Assembly (NCBI GenBank): GCA_013368375.1
Contig: JAACJP010000002.1
Location: 620,001 to 684,000, forward strand
Direction: 5' to 3'
Length of the DNA stretch: 64,000 bases
Source: Tricholomella constricta
Lineage: Eukaryota > Basidiomycota > Agaricomycetes > Agaricales > Lyophyllaceae
The notes below the pieces were generated by a model. It was not told where the DNA came from and searched no databases. It was given only the letters and a program-made list of their open reading frames with translations. This document shows, one piece after another, positions 10,966-23,853 of the stretch; the first letter of the stretch is position 1, and every line of letters begins with the position of its first letter. Position numbers and translations under genes: made by a program.

Positions 10966-13290
10966 CTACCAAGCAAAAGATATCGGGGAAACGGCAAAAG
11001 CAAACATGAGAATGATGGGTATCCACGATAGCGGGTAGGAAACTGAGCCGCGGAAGCCTGACGATGATTGCGAGGAAGCGCCTTTTGTCGTAGCAGTGCT
11101 TTCGCAAATTCCAGACCCTTTCAGTAACGTGGTGAGGACAAGGATGACAGGGACGCCGCCTTTGGTGTATTCGACGTCAATCATTCCCCGAGCACCTACG
11201 GCCCATTGCTGACATGTAAGGATGCTAAGAATCGAGATCTAAGTCATGTGTTTTGCGTTGGAGATAATAATACAAACTTGGTAGTAGCCGTGCTGGCAGC
11301 ATAGGGTGTAGCGACAGCAATGTGAATGCCGTTTTGAGGCTAGAATGTATGGAGTCAGTGGGGAAGGAATGGATGACACGGGGAGACGTACAGGGGAACC
11401 AATGTTTGTGACGATAGAGACGATATCACCCTTCATAACCGCGATGCCATGTGGACTGATCGTTAGAACTTGGGTCTCCTTTGTCAACCAATCGGTTGTG
11501 TTGGCGAAAAAGTTTCTGAGCTGAAGGTCCTTCATCATCAATCATGGTCTCTTAGATAAAGAGCAGACTGGATACCTTGTTCAAGGTTGAGATAAGCTCA
11601 TATACTGCGGTCTTCTCGTATTTGGAAGTCCAAAGAGGTTCGCGGTTGTACTATGACAACTTGTGAGAAAAAGTTAAGCGTCATTGGAGGAAAGTAAATC
11701 TTACTGGGTCAGCGCTTCCGCTGAACCATTGCTCTTGTCCATAGTAGACAATAGGAATTCCGTCCGTTAGGAAATTCAGCACCATCGCGTTGCTGCAGCT
11801 AACGATCAGTTCAGTTGTCACAAAATGATCGGTGTTACACACTAAAGACTTTGGGGGTCTACAGATTGGTTGTGCCAACGGGGAAGATCGTGGTTTTCAA
11901 GGAAGTTTCCAAGAAGTCCAACGTCCTACAAACATGAGTTTCATGACAATTAGAACACCAGACAGACTCACCTTGAACTTCTTTTTTGACTCCTCGAATA
12001 CATGCGCCAGCGCTGTTGAATTGTTCGGGCCAGGAATAGAAAACGCTTGGACGAGACCAGAGTACAGAGGAAAATTGAGGACAGAATCGAGTGCTTGAGG
12101 GCCTTGATATTGTGCAACCTCACTAAATGAAGTCAATGGGTAGAATACGATAGGTAAAGAAGCGTTACACTTACTCTACGTCGAGACCACCAAAAACTTC
12201 GCCCATACAAAAGACGCCAGCTTTAGCGCAAAACGGCGGCCAGAAGTCCATTTGGACGTGCCTGTGAATTCTTATAAGTATTGACACATGACGATCATAG
12301 AGCGTTGCACGGACTTCGCAGCTACGATTTAACATGAGCAAAAGCCACCAGAAATCAAGGATCTTTAAACTTACCATCAACACGGAGACCATCGATACTG
12401 TATTCCTTGACGAGATTCTCAATCCACTCTCCATACTTCTCAATGACGGCCGGGTTTCGCGTGTCGAGATCCGGTAATGGTACCTTCTCATCACCCATCC
12501 AGCATTCTTGTTCGCTTGTTGTATTTCCCCAAACGATCGGGCAATATGGGTGATAGTAAGACTACGTGCTGGTGAGCACACTTGATAATATGATTAGGAA
12601 CGCCAGACAAACCTCGGTCTTGAACATGTACTGAGAGTAATCCGGGTTTAGAGAAGTCGCCATGACGTTATTCACCACAACGTCGACCATGAGATACCTA
12701 TTTTCATGATGTCAAAATATTATTGCAGCTATCGGTGAAGGACAAACAGACATTCCACGACGGTGGAGTTCAGCTGAAAGAGCCTTGAGGTCGTCTGGGG
12801 TTCCGAAACGATCGTTTGTTTTGGAGACGTCGGCCGACCAATACCCATGATATGCGTCACCATATGCCGATCTTGGACCGTCATAATTTTGGTTGACGGG
12901 GCTAATCCAAACTAGCTTGACGAGTCAATTTTAGTGGATCGACCGTGAAGAAAGATAATTGCCTGCAGTAAATCCTGCATCTTGGATATAGTCAAGGTTC
13001 TCGCGAATGCTATGCTGGATTAGGAAGGATGATAGAGACAGAGAGAATATTACTGACGAGTTCCAAGTCCCTCCGCACCAGGTTTGTTTCCCCGGATCGC
13101 AAGCGTTAGGATCGTCACCTTCGGGGAGAGCAAAGCGATCGGTAAGTAGTCTGGAGAAGCTTCAGTGTCGAAAACATTGAAAGCCGAGTGGAACGCACTG
13201 GTAAATGGATCGGCCCCTCCACTGCTCTGCAGTAGCAGCTAAAATTGGACGGAAGCAAGAAAGGAGGAGCAATGACAGAGGTAAAAGCAT
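10966..13290 (-). CDS. Secreted alpha-amylase (GH13), GPI-anchor type
   Basis: Model: complement of join(10966..11238, 11274..11339, 11392..11520, 11576..11650, 11705..11792, 11843..11925, 11972..12122, 12175..12261, 12315..12321, 12375..12561, 12613..12697, 12752..12911, 12963..13009, 13058..13150, 13199..13290), 540 residues. It should hydrolyse alpha-1,4-glucan outside the cell or at the wall. A signal peptide (MLLPLSLLLLSCFRPILA) leads the GH13 barrel. The four family regions are present: DVVVNNV, GLRVDAAKH with the catalytic Asp, GEVF with the acid Glu, and FLENHD with the third carboxylate. A Ser/Gly-rich stretch and a hydrophobic C-terminal tail (SWIPIILMFAFAVSPISFAW) suggest a GPI signal. 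Two oddities: a 7-nt exon at 12315-12321 inside the catalytic motif, and a GC-AG intron at 12912-12962. All three catalytic residues depend on correct splicing of many small exons. Confidence 0.9.
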
Positions 13291-13860
13291 GTCGGGTATG
13301 GAGAGAGCGTGAATATATAAAAGAGTGACTAGTTAGCAAGGCAAGAAAGCCAGCCGCGGGGACTCCGCCTTGTAAGTGGGGAGAAGGGAGAGTTGATGGG
13401 AGAAGCACCGAGAGGGAATAAGCCTAGAAATTAGAATGAACCCAGCCTTCCTGAGGCGTGAACGGCAACATGATTCCGTAGATCGGAACACCTTGTTTTA
13501 CTCAAGCACATGTCGGCTAGTGTCCAACCTAATACGCGGTCATCAGAGTCATCACATTGCAAGTTCTGGCGACGGCAAGGCTCAGGTCGAACAGGCCATT
13601 GTAGCACTTTGCTCCTCATACAAGTAGAGTAAATTGGTCGTTGTGCCTTGCCTTTGGCATGAAATTGGCAAGGAATGGACATTTGTGGCCATTTGACAAG
13701 AAGACTTGGAGAGCAACCGGATCAATTCTGTTACGATACCGATGATGCGTGACACTGCGTGACGTTAGGTATGTTACGTCACCACCACCGTCCCGAACTA
13801 GCTACTTAACGCTTTAGCACTCGAAACGTTGACTATTGGGTCTGATTTCCTATTCAGAGT
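13291..13860. promoter_or_regulatory. Divergent promoter region, amylase and sugar transporter
   Basis: These 570 bases separate the divergent starts of an extracellular amylase and an MFS transporter of sugar-carrier type. The arrangement would allow co-regulation by carbon source, but that is inference. No coding frame with support was found. Confidence 0.45.
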
Positions 13861-15714
13861 ATGAGGGTACACTCCAGTGGGTCAGCTTTCACGGTATATG
13901 GATGGGCTGTCTGCCTGTGGGTGCTCGTAATCGCGTTTCAGGTATATATTTAGTTGATCTTCCCCATGAACTGAACTTGATTCACGTAGTATGGCTATCA
14001 CATCTCGGTACTCAACCAAATCCAAGAGGTTCTGACCTGCAAAAACAAGTCAGCCAATGAAGCAGTCTCCGGTCTTCCAACTTGCATACCTATGTCTGAT
14101 TTCACCTTCTCTGTCGTCACCGCCATCTTCACGGTTGGCGGTCTTGCTGGCAGCTTGGTAGCCAACCTCGTCATGGACCGGTGGGGACGCAAAGGTGCCA
14201 CCAGAATCAGTGCCTTATTTATCTCGGTCGGTGCTGGTTTTATGGCTGTTAGTGCGTCTGTTGGTTTACTGAGCTTTGGGAGGTGCGTTCTGGCGCCACC
14301 CCGTTGATCTCTTTCAATTATCCATTCGTTTCTAGGTTCCTGGTGGGCATTGGCTCCGGTGTCGGTTTATGTGTTGGCCCGATTTTCCTTTCAGAAATTG
14401 CACCGTCTTCAATAAGTGGGAATGTTGGTGTTCTGACACAGCTTGGAATTGTTTTGGGTATCATGATTACCCAAGCCATGGGCCTCCACCTTGCAACTCC
14501 CACTGGGTGGCGCACTGTTCTGTACTTTTCGTGTGCACTTTCTGCGGCCCAATTACTCACCAGTACTCTGGTGGTGGAATCACCGGCTTGGTTGGGAAAT
14601 CATGGAAGACTGGACGAGAAGAAAGCTGTGGTCAGCAAACTTTGGGGAACTAGCACGGCGTCCAGTTGCAAGTCATATTCCGAGCTTTTTGCATTTCAGG
14701 CGTCGGTAACCTGATTCAACAGCGACAACACAGAGGCCGGAGGACTCTGACCCTCTGATGGACGACCTTGAAGCGCGACGAGAAGATGCACGAAGCGTAG
14801 CAATTACCGTCCCGCAGCTCTTCGCGGCGCGTGAGCTTAGGAAGCCGCTTGCAATAGTTTGTCTAGCTATGGCCTCGCAGCAATTGTCAGGTATGTTGAC
14901 AACTGAGCGTTCTACATGCAAAATAAATTCTGTTTCCAGGGATCAACGCAGGTTTGCCATGTGTCAACGAGTCTTCGATCATGTCATTCACGTCTTCGAT
15001 AGTGCTCTACTACAGCAATGCCATTCTTTCCAAGTCTCTCCCAGACCTTGGGCCATATGTCTCGCTCGGCATCACCGTTGTCAACGTCATCATGACGTTC
15101 CCCCCAATCATCCTCATTGAGGTAACTGCTCGTCTCTTAAAGAAAAGGATTCTGCTCAAGTCTCACAGCGCATGGGCCGAAGGCAACTTCTGGCTATTTC
15201 GACCATTGGCGCTCTAATTTCTCTTTTCACTGTCGGTTTTGGGCTCAACACTGGCCGAGTCACCCTCACAAGTATAGCAATATTGACTTTTGTCACGTAA
15301 TTCTCCTCCCTATCTAACCAGCGCGATAAACCCTAATATGCCATGTAGATCGTTCGCAGTAGGCCTCGGACCTATTCCGTTTGTAATGATCCCAGAAGTC
15401 TCGCCCCCCCACGTATGTGGTTCTTTCGCCACGGCTTCTCGATTTTTTGATGCTCTTTCTAGGCGGTGTCGTCCCTGTCGTCAGTGGCCCTTTCTCTAAA
15501 CTGTAAGTTTGTGTATAATTTTGATGGCCTTGCAACATTGAAAACGCCTTTCTCAGGGATTGTCAACTTCCTGGTAGGACTGGTGTTTCTGCCACTGCGT
15601 AAGCTGCTGTCTGGTGGGGAGGTCACAAAACAGGGTCGTGTTTTTTATGTGTTCGGGACAGTACTCCTCGTATCGATGTTTGCGCTGTCGAGAATGTACA
15701 CAGGTCGGAGTTGA
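13861..15714 (+). CDS. MFS transporter, sugar-carrier (SLC2) type
   Basis: Model: join(13861..13941, 13990..14282, 14336..14664, 14723..14890, 14940..14951, 15003..15121, 15169..15296, 15349..15412, 15463..15502, 15557..15714), 463 residues. It is a membrane carrier, presumably for a hexose or related solute by proton symport or facilitated diffusion. Family marks are YGYHISVLNQIQ in helix 1, DRWGRKG after helix 2, ESPAWL after helix 6, QQLSGINAVLYYSNAI in helix 7, ERMGRRQ after helix 8 and GPIPFVMIPE. The closest type is the Vps73-like subgroup rather than the large hexose-transporter family, and the PETKG motif is missing at the short C-terminus. A 12-nt exon (14940-14951) and a 51-nt in-frame intron (14952-15002) are required to restore the conserved INAVLYY motif. 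Substrate is unknown. Confidence 0.88.
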
Positions 15715-15895
15715 ATACATTTAAATCTCCGTTTGAAACGTCTGGGACCTGAGTTTGTGACTTGAGGACGTTGACCGCGTTGGAGGCAGGCTTCATCTCT
15801 CTCCTTCTCCCATCTACCTACCAAAGTCTTCCAAAACGGCGACAGGACCTGGAAGCGTTGCCCGGCGCTCGGTGACCCCATCCAGGTCGTCCCAT

Positions 15896-18800
15896 ATGGA
15901 CAATCCGCCGTCCACGAATATCCACACAATTGTCAAGGCGCAGATTGTCTTTTTGCTTTCGACTCTTACAGAGGACAATTTCGAAAGGAATCAGGTTGAA
16001 ATTCGCTCCGTATGTCCTTTCGTCCCCTTTTGCGCCTTTTTCACCCTTGTTTTGACCTGTGCACGCGCAGCTCTCGGAGCAGCATGGAATAGACACCTAC
16101 CTGCACTTCATCCGCCGCCTCATTGTTCACTCTCAAAATCGACTAGTGTCGACAGCAGCTCCACCAACTGCGTTTGATCCATCCGCGACATTGACCTTCC
16201 GACTTTTGGTTCAAGAAATTCAACGTCTCGCTCGTGACCCGTTCCTTGCAGACCGCTTTCGTGACGGTATAGACAAGGGGGAAGGGGATATATTCAGACA
16301 ATTTGATCTAGCGCGATTCGCAGATCGTATTGGCCTTCGTCCTCTTGAAAAACTCGTGCTGGCGTCCTCCATAACATCCGCTCCCACTCGCAAAGAATTG
16401 GCCAACCAAGCCACCAATATGATCCGTGGCGAGTTCGAAAATGCTGTTGTAGCTCTCTGTCATAACCCGTCTTTCGACCATGCCGATCTGTCACCGAATC
16501 AGGTCACAAAACTCATGTCCAACCTCCTTTCCGACACGCCTGCCGAATCGCCTGTGCTTGACATCTCCCAGGTGAAAGCATTGGTCACAGCAGTTCAAAC
16601 CAAGTACGGAAAGGATACCATTGCACCTATCCTCCACCGTATCCTCCCAAATCTAAGGTATGCACCCGACATACACTCGCAACTTGTATCAATTCTAACA
16701 CAAAGTTCTCCTCCAGCCTTCTACCGAACACATCCCTCGTCGACCTTCTACTGCAGCTTGGACCAGACATCACGAGCGATTCAGATGTTGTTCGGTCACT
16801 GCTGGGGCGCTACGGCATTACCGACGCGAACCCTCCTCGTGATGTCCAGGTGGTCGAGACAATCACCATCTTAAGTCGTCAGGCGGCTGAAGGGAAAATT
16901 ATGTGTGATGTAGGCTCTTTGGTCCGCGCCTTGAGTAGCTTCGTGAGTCAATTTCGTCCTACATCCGATACTTAATATGACTTTTTTTCAACAAAAGAAC
17001 GTGAATCTCAACTGGCCCAGTGTTATCAAGTCGTTTGACAAACCAGATCGCCACGGAGTCGACACAGCGACGTTGAAGTTGCTGATTGCAATACTTCTCA
17101 ATTCTCCTCGCGAGGTTGAGCCACACGCAGTCACCGGCTTTTGGGCAACATGGAGCAATCCTCTCTACCAACTTCGATTACTTGATGCCCTACTCTCCCT
17201 GCCGGCAGACACGTTCAACTTTGTTCAATTGCCAGGACAGAGGATCGTCACCGTTGATGACGTGGCAATTGCGAGCCCGACGATTAAATCGTTAGCCGCG
17301 AATGTTCAAGGCCACACGTGGAACTCGCTGGAACTTTTCGAAGTTCTGGTCCGTCTGGCTAATTCTGAGTCTTTGGAGATCAAAAACTGCGTCAGGGAGA
17401 TGCTGGACAAGGCCATAAAAATCAGCGCTGAATTGGTACACATGGGTTTGCTCCAAGTGCCTGTAAGCCATCTCGAACACTCATCGTCCCTAGTCACTTA
17501 CGTGATCCAGGAACCGGCTTGGAACGAGATACGGCAGGAGTACTCGCGAAAGCTGCTCGCGATGTTCCTCGCTGGACACCCCAACCATCAACTCGTTTTC
17601 ATGAGGATATGGCAGATCGAACCTACATATCTCACCGATGCCTTCCGTGACTTCTACGAAGAAAACCCTCTCAATATCACCCGCATTCTGGATGTGGCTC
17701 AGGACCTCAAGGTACGTTGCATCCTTTGGTGTTAAAGCTCCTCACCAAGCACTTGCGTAGATCCTTGAACCCCTCCTCGAAGTCCGCCCTTTCGTTTTCG
17801 CTCTGGACGTGGCTGCCCTCGCATCTCGCCGGGAATATCTCAATCTCGACAAATGGCTAGCAGACAACGTAGCCAACCATGGCAGCGAATTCCTTCATTC
17901 GGTCATCGTTTTCCTAGAGCAGAAGATGGAAAGTGAAAAGACATCAAGAATGTCGGACCCAGCGACCGAAAACAGAACCATGTCTCTTAGCCCTAACACC
18001 ATTACTATCATCCTACGTGTCCTACGCAACAAGTAAGCTTTTTGAATCTCGAAGAATCGTTGATTTAGCCTAACTTGACTTTTAGTTCCGCCTTGATGAA
18101 CGAAGGCGACGTCGGCTTTTGCCTTGAAGTTCGCAACGCGTGTCTCCAAATCCACCCCCGACTCATGAGTCTCACGCCTGGTTCAGATGTTGAACCTGGC
18201 TTCAACGTTGTCAACTACTCCCCCGAGATTGAAGCCGAGGTTGACGGCATCTACAAACAGATGTACGACGAAAACACGACCATTGACGAAGTCATTGCGA
18301 TGCTTCAACGACATAAAGGATCCGCGAACCCTCGCGACCATGAAGTTTTTTCATGCATGCTCCATTTCCTCTTCGACGAATACAAATTCTTCCAGTCCTA
18401 CTACCCCGCCCGCGAGCTTGCCATGACTGGATACCTCTTCGGTTCCCTAATACAACACCAGCTCATCGATTATATCCCTCTCGGAATTGCCATCCGATAT
18501 ATCCTCGACGCCCTCAATTGTCCCCCTGAAACCAACCTTTTCAAATTTGGTCTGCAAGCTCTTAGCCAATTTGAGTCCAGGCTTCCGGAGTGGCAGCCAC
18601 TGTGCGCTGCTTTGCTCGCCATCCCCCATCTTGCCGAAGCACGTCCTGACCTAGTTGCCAATATTCAACGGGCTCTTACCAATGCGGACAGCAATGGATC
18701 CCGCCCAGATGGCAATTTCATGCCTTTGGGTGGCCTCTCCGCCGATCCCTTGCCAGTCTTCACTGCCATTCAACCTGACCTTATTGAGGGTGACCTCGAA

Positions 18801-21800
18801 TCTCCACCAGAGGAGCTCTCGGACCGCATTCTTTTCATCGTCAATAATCTGGCACCTAGCAATTTCGAGACTAAAGTATCAGAGATGCGGGAACAATTTG
18901 TGGACGAGCATTCTCGATGGTTTGCAAACTATCTCGTCGACCAGCGCATTAGCACTGAACCGAACAATCACGGCCTCTATCTTCGATTTTTGGACTCTTT
19001 GGATCGACACAAGCTCTTCAAGTTCGTGTTACAAGAGACGTTCATCAAGGCAGCTGCAATGTTAAACTCCGAGAGGGCCATGCAATCTGGATCCGATCGA
19101 AGCACCCTGAAAAATGTCGGCGCTTGGCTTGGTACCATCACGTTGGCCCGTGATCATCCAATAAAGCACAAGAACCTGTCGTTCAAGGATCTCTTAATCG
19201 AGGGATACGACAGCGGTCGTCTGATTGTGGCAATTCCTTTCGTGTGCAAGACCCTCGAGCCCTGCGTTAGGTCTAAGGTGTTCAGACCACCCAACCCATG
19301 GTTAATGGCGGTTATCAGCTTGCTCGCCGAACTTTATCACTTCGCGGAACTGAAGCTCAACCTCAAATTTGAGATCGAAGTCTTGTGCAAAGCTCTCGAG
19401 ATTGACCTTGATACAGTCGAGGTGACGACGATTCTGAGGAATCGACCTCTCACCGACTCTGGCCTGCCGCTGCCGGACTATGTCTTGGACATCAACGCAC
19501 TTCCGATGGGTGGAGATCAAGCTAGCCACGGAGACTCGCAGATTTTACCAATTGGCCCCTCGAGTCCTTCAGACTCTCAGCGAGCGGTGGGAGCACATAT
19601 TGAGGCAATCCTCTCTTCATTGCAACTTCTTGTTCTCATCAACCCGCAACTGTCCCCGTTGAACGTGAACCACGCATTCAAGCGAGCGGTACAAATGTCG
19701 GTTGATCGCGCTGTTCGAGAAGTAAAATTTCTGCTCAATCGCACGTACTCGCATTAAAACCCTTTCGGCAGATCATTCTCCCCGTTGTCGAACGTTCGGT
19801 GACCATAGCCGGAATCTCGACTCGGGAATTAGTCTCAAAAGACTTCGTTACGGAACCCAACGAGGAGAAATTGAGGAATGCCGGCCACTTGATGGCTAAG
19901 AAGCTTGCAGGGAGTCTTGCATTGGTGACATGCAAGGAGCCATTGAAGAGCAACCTTGCGACACATTTACGTCAGTTCCTGGCCGATCATGGTTTCGCAG
20001 AGGTCCGTGGTTTTCTTCACTTTCGGTGATCGATTTGGTCACCTCATCAACTCTTAGGTTGTTCCCGAACAAGTTGTCCAGATGATTGTCGCGGATAATT
20101 TGGATATAGCCTGCTCTGCGATTGAGAAAGCTGCTATGGAACGGGCTGTTTCCGACGTCGATGAGGGTTTCGCCGCTTCATATGAGGCCCGGAGACGTCA
20201 TCGCGAGGTTTGTTTTCTATCGCCTTGTCCTTAGTTCGACATCATTGAAACAAATCGACAGCTTCGCAATAGCCAACCCTTCTGGGATCCTTCTGCTCCA
20301 TCATCGAACTTCGCCGTCAATCTTCCTGATCCGTTGCGAATCAAAGCCAGCGGCCTGCAGCCTCACCAAGTTGGAGTCTATGAAGACTTTGGTAAGACAG
20401 TCTGTTTTTCCGTCGCTCATCGTCGTTCTGATTCGCTCTGAAGCTACGGATGCAAAGCGAAGGATAAACAGCAGGCCGAGTTCAACCATGTCTTTCGCGA
20501 CGCCTGCCCTCTACCCGTCGTCCCCTGCATCCGAGATGTCAGGATTCCATAGCCACACAGAAGCAATGGAGCGATTCACAGTATGTCTTTCTCTTAGCAT
20601 GCACCGGGTACAAGGATAACATCAGTTTTCAGGTCCTGACGAGAGACGTGGAAGCGATCATGCTGCAGCTGCCCATGCAGTCTCACGAGTCATCTTTGCC
20701 TCCTAATCATGATATCCGCCACATCGTTGGACAAATTCTGGCCCTCGCTAATGAGGCAGGTGATCGCCAAAGGACACCACTGATGATGTCCCAAAAAATT
20801 GTCCAGCTTCTGTACAAGACTCCGTCGCAGCTTGGCCGGGATGTCTATGTTGCCCTTCTCGGCAGACTTTGCAGACAATTTGAGGACGTTGAAAGAGAGG
20901 CGATCACATGGCTTTTGTACGCTGAGGATGAGGTGAGTAAATCTAAACATAGTCGAATTATCTGACCGGTTGTTCTTCACAGCGAAAGTACAACGTGGAT
21001 GTCACCGTGACGTTGTTGCGAAGTGGCCTGATCAACGCCACCCTCCAGGATCAACAACTTGCCAAAACGTTGCTTGCAGACCCGCGTCCCAGCTTGCTCA
21101 ACTTTACGGCCAATTTGATTCGCGAGTGTTTGTCCAGTGATCCCCCAGTCGCTTCTCAGAGCCAGTTCGCTTACTCGATCGAAATTCTGAGCCAGCTTTC
21201 TCAGGCTGGAAGAGTAAATGACGAGTCAGTCCACATCCTCACAGTAAGATCTCATCACTAACCATGTGTCGACTATACAGGGTGAACAGACTTCTGGAGG
21301 ATCTTCACGGTGTCCGACGCCTCTCAGCTTCGACAACTCCCGAGCCAGCACCGGCTATCGTTCGTCAAGCGTCAGTGAAACCTGAAACTGAACAACTGCG
21401 GGAGAAGCTGTTTGTGTGGTTCCAACAGTGGGTCACAATTTACCAGAGGTCCCACACTCCGGAGAAGAGCTTTGTCCCGTTTATCACATCCTTGACGAAG
21501 CAAGGCATCTTGAAAATGGAGGATGTGTCGTCCTTCTTCTTCCGGGTCTGCGCAGAATCCAGTGTCAACAGTTACATCAAGTGCGTCGCCACCGGCGATT
21601 ATGATTACGCATTCCAGGCCCTGGATGCGATGTCGAGACTCATTGTTTACATCATCAAATACCACGGGGACGCGTCGGGCGTAAATAACGATCAGGCAAA
21701 GGTTCATTACATGACGAAGATTCTTTCGATCTTCGTCCTTGTTTTGGCCAATCTGCATGAGGAACAAGGACCGGCATTCCAACAGAAGCCATTTTTCAGG

Positions 21801-23122
21801 TTCTTCTCGAGTCTTCTCAACGATCTTCATGGTATCGAGACGCATCTTGGACCTGTTTATTTCCAGCTGTTGATTGCCATGAGGTAGGATGCACTGATAA
21901 TTCATACAACCCATCTAACTCCTCTTCCAGTGATACGTTCAGCTCATTACAACCGACTTACTTCCCTGGATTTGCCTTCTCCTGGATGTGTTTGATATCT
22001 CACAGGCTGTTCATGCCGAAGCTTCTATTATCCGAGAATCGCGAGGTATGGTTTCCTTACCTCTCAGTATCTACTCTGCTGATTCATATTGGACAGGGGT
22101 GGTCGGCATTCCACAAGCTCTTGTTGTCGCTCTTCAAGTTCTTGAACCCGTTCTTGCAAGACTACGATGTTCAGCCGGCCGCCTGTGACCTCTATCGCGG
22201 TGCTCTCCGCCTTGTGTTGGTTCTCCTCCACGACTTTCCCGAATTCCTCAGTGAATACTACTTCTCCCTTTGCGACGTCGTACCGCCCAACTGCGTCCAG
22301 CTCCGCAACATTATCCTGAGTGCATTCCCCCCTTCGCTCATGCTACCAGACCCGTACCTGCGCAACCTTATATTCGACTCCAGTTCCGAAATGGGACCTA
22401 TCCCACCCATCCTATCAGATTTCTCGTCTGGGCTCAAGAACGGAGATCTGCGTAATTATCTGGATCAATATCTTCTCAATCGTGGAACGCCATCCTTTCT
22501 CCCTTCACTCAAAGACCAGTTGAAGCTTCCGGGCGCTGCTGAAAACTCGGTTGACTCATACAATCTCCCCCTCATCAACTCGCTTGTCATGTACATTGGT
22601 GTTTCGTCCGTTGCTCAAGCCAAGGCGAGAAGCGGTTCGTCACTCTTCAATGCTAGCGATCCTGGTGTCGTCGCTTTACAATATCTCGCGGCCAACCTTG
22701 ATGTTGAAGGTAAGTCCGCAGACTTTCGGCTGCTGTTCGATAATTAACGTAATTTTAGGACAACACCACCTTCTAGTGTCCATCGGACTACACCTCCGAT
22801 ACCCAAATGCACACACCCACTGGTTCAGTTCCTTGGTCCTTCATCTCTTTTCGGAGGTCAAAGACAACCGGTTCCAGGAGATCGTTACCACAACTCTGTT
22901 GGAACGCTTCATTGTACATAGGCCTCATCCGTGGGGGGCATTGGTGACTTTTATCGAGTTGCTCCGTAATTCCAAGTACGACTTCTGGCACAAGGACTTC
23001 GTCAAAGTTGCACCAGAAGTAACGATGCTTCTTGACCGTGTAAGTCTTACTGCTGGGTCCAATGAAACTTTTCACTGAAGGATGTGTTCCAGGTGGCAAG
23101 GTCTATTCCCCCTCCGTCGTAG
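15896..23122 (+). CDS. NOT1: CCR4-NOT complex scaffold subunit NOT1
   Basis: Model: join(15896..16009, 16071..16657, 16717..16942, 16998..17462, 17511..17711, 17761..18032, 18086..19721, 19772..20002, 20058..20207, 20262..20391, 20444..20580, 20633..20932, 20983..21224, 21281..21883, 21931..22045, 22097..22709, 22759..23039, 23093..23122), 2110 residues, normal for the family. NOT1 is the scaffold on which the deadenylases and NOT2/3/5 assemble to shorten mRNA poly(A) tails. In order: the HEAT-like N-terminus (TLTEDNFERNQVEI), a TTP-binding-like region (VFSCMLHFLFDEYKFF, from about residue 670), the CAF1-binding MIF4G domain (NNLAPSNFETKVSEM), DUF3819 (LVLINPQL, then FKRAVQMSVDRAVRE), and the C-terminal Not1 domain (PGFAFSWMCLISHRLFMPKLL region near residue 1770). 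The start at 15896 is the first good ATG in frame; an upstream 5' exon cannot be excluded. Confidence 0.96.
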
Positions 23123-23853
23123 ATTTCTTGTCGTTATTATTGTTGCTATCTGTTGCACATATCTTTCCTGTTCTATCGGGTTTCTTATCCTCGCCATACT
23201 GTATTGTAACAACATTTCTTCCACCGCTTTCAAGTGTTGAAAAAGGTGCAAGACCTGCTACGTCTATAATCCTTCTTGAGCTCAGAAATTGTTGCGTACG
23301 TCATCAACATGGCCAATCCCATTCACGACGTGAGTAGAATGGTTTTCACATCATTTGCACTGGGTATAATTATAAAGCAAGATAAGAAAAAGAAAGAAAA
23401 AGAAAAAGAAAGAAAACAAGGAAAGTTGGATCCCATTGACTGCAACTACTCATCTTGGATTCAGTCACTACAATTTATGATTTATGAATAAGAAAAGAGC
23501 TGAGCATTAAGTCAAGTAGAGGGTATGGCAACCCATGTACTTTGGCAACACCTCGACATCTGCTGAACTGCTTAATTTATGGACACAAATCCAGCGCGTG
23601 AGGCTTCACGCTCGACGCGGTCGAGTTCTTCCCAATCAAAACATGGCGGCCAAGGTCCATCTTTTCTCCCAAGCAGACGACCTATCAAGAAGCAAAAAGC
23701 AAAAAGCGAGGGAGTCTGGATCAACGCGCGTGAAGATTACAATTGCAGGTTGCAGGTGTGTCAGAGTAAATGCACTGTGAGATGAAGCGCAAGTCACTGG
23801 CCTTGAGCAGAGTCGGTAAGTTTTATCTGGAGTGGCGACGAACTGTAAGTATC
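23123..23853. other. NOT1 3' flank with purine microsatellite
   Basis: No supported gene. A purine-only AAAGA-type run lies at about 23381-23421. The region ends at the border of an old LTR, marked by the left copy of its target duplication (GTATC, 23849-23853). Confidence 0.6.
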
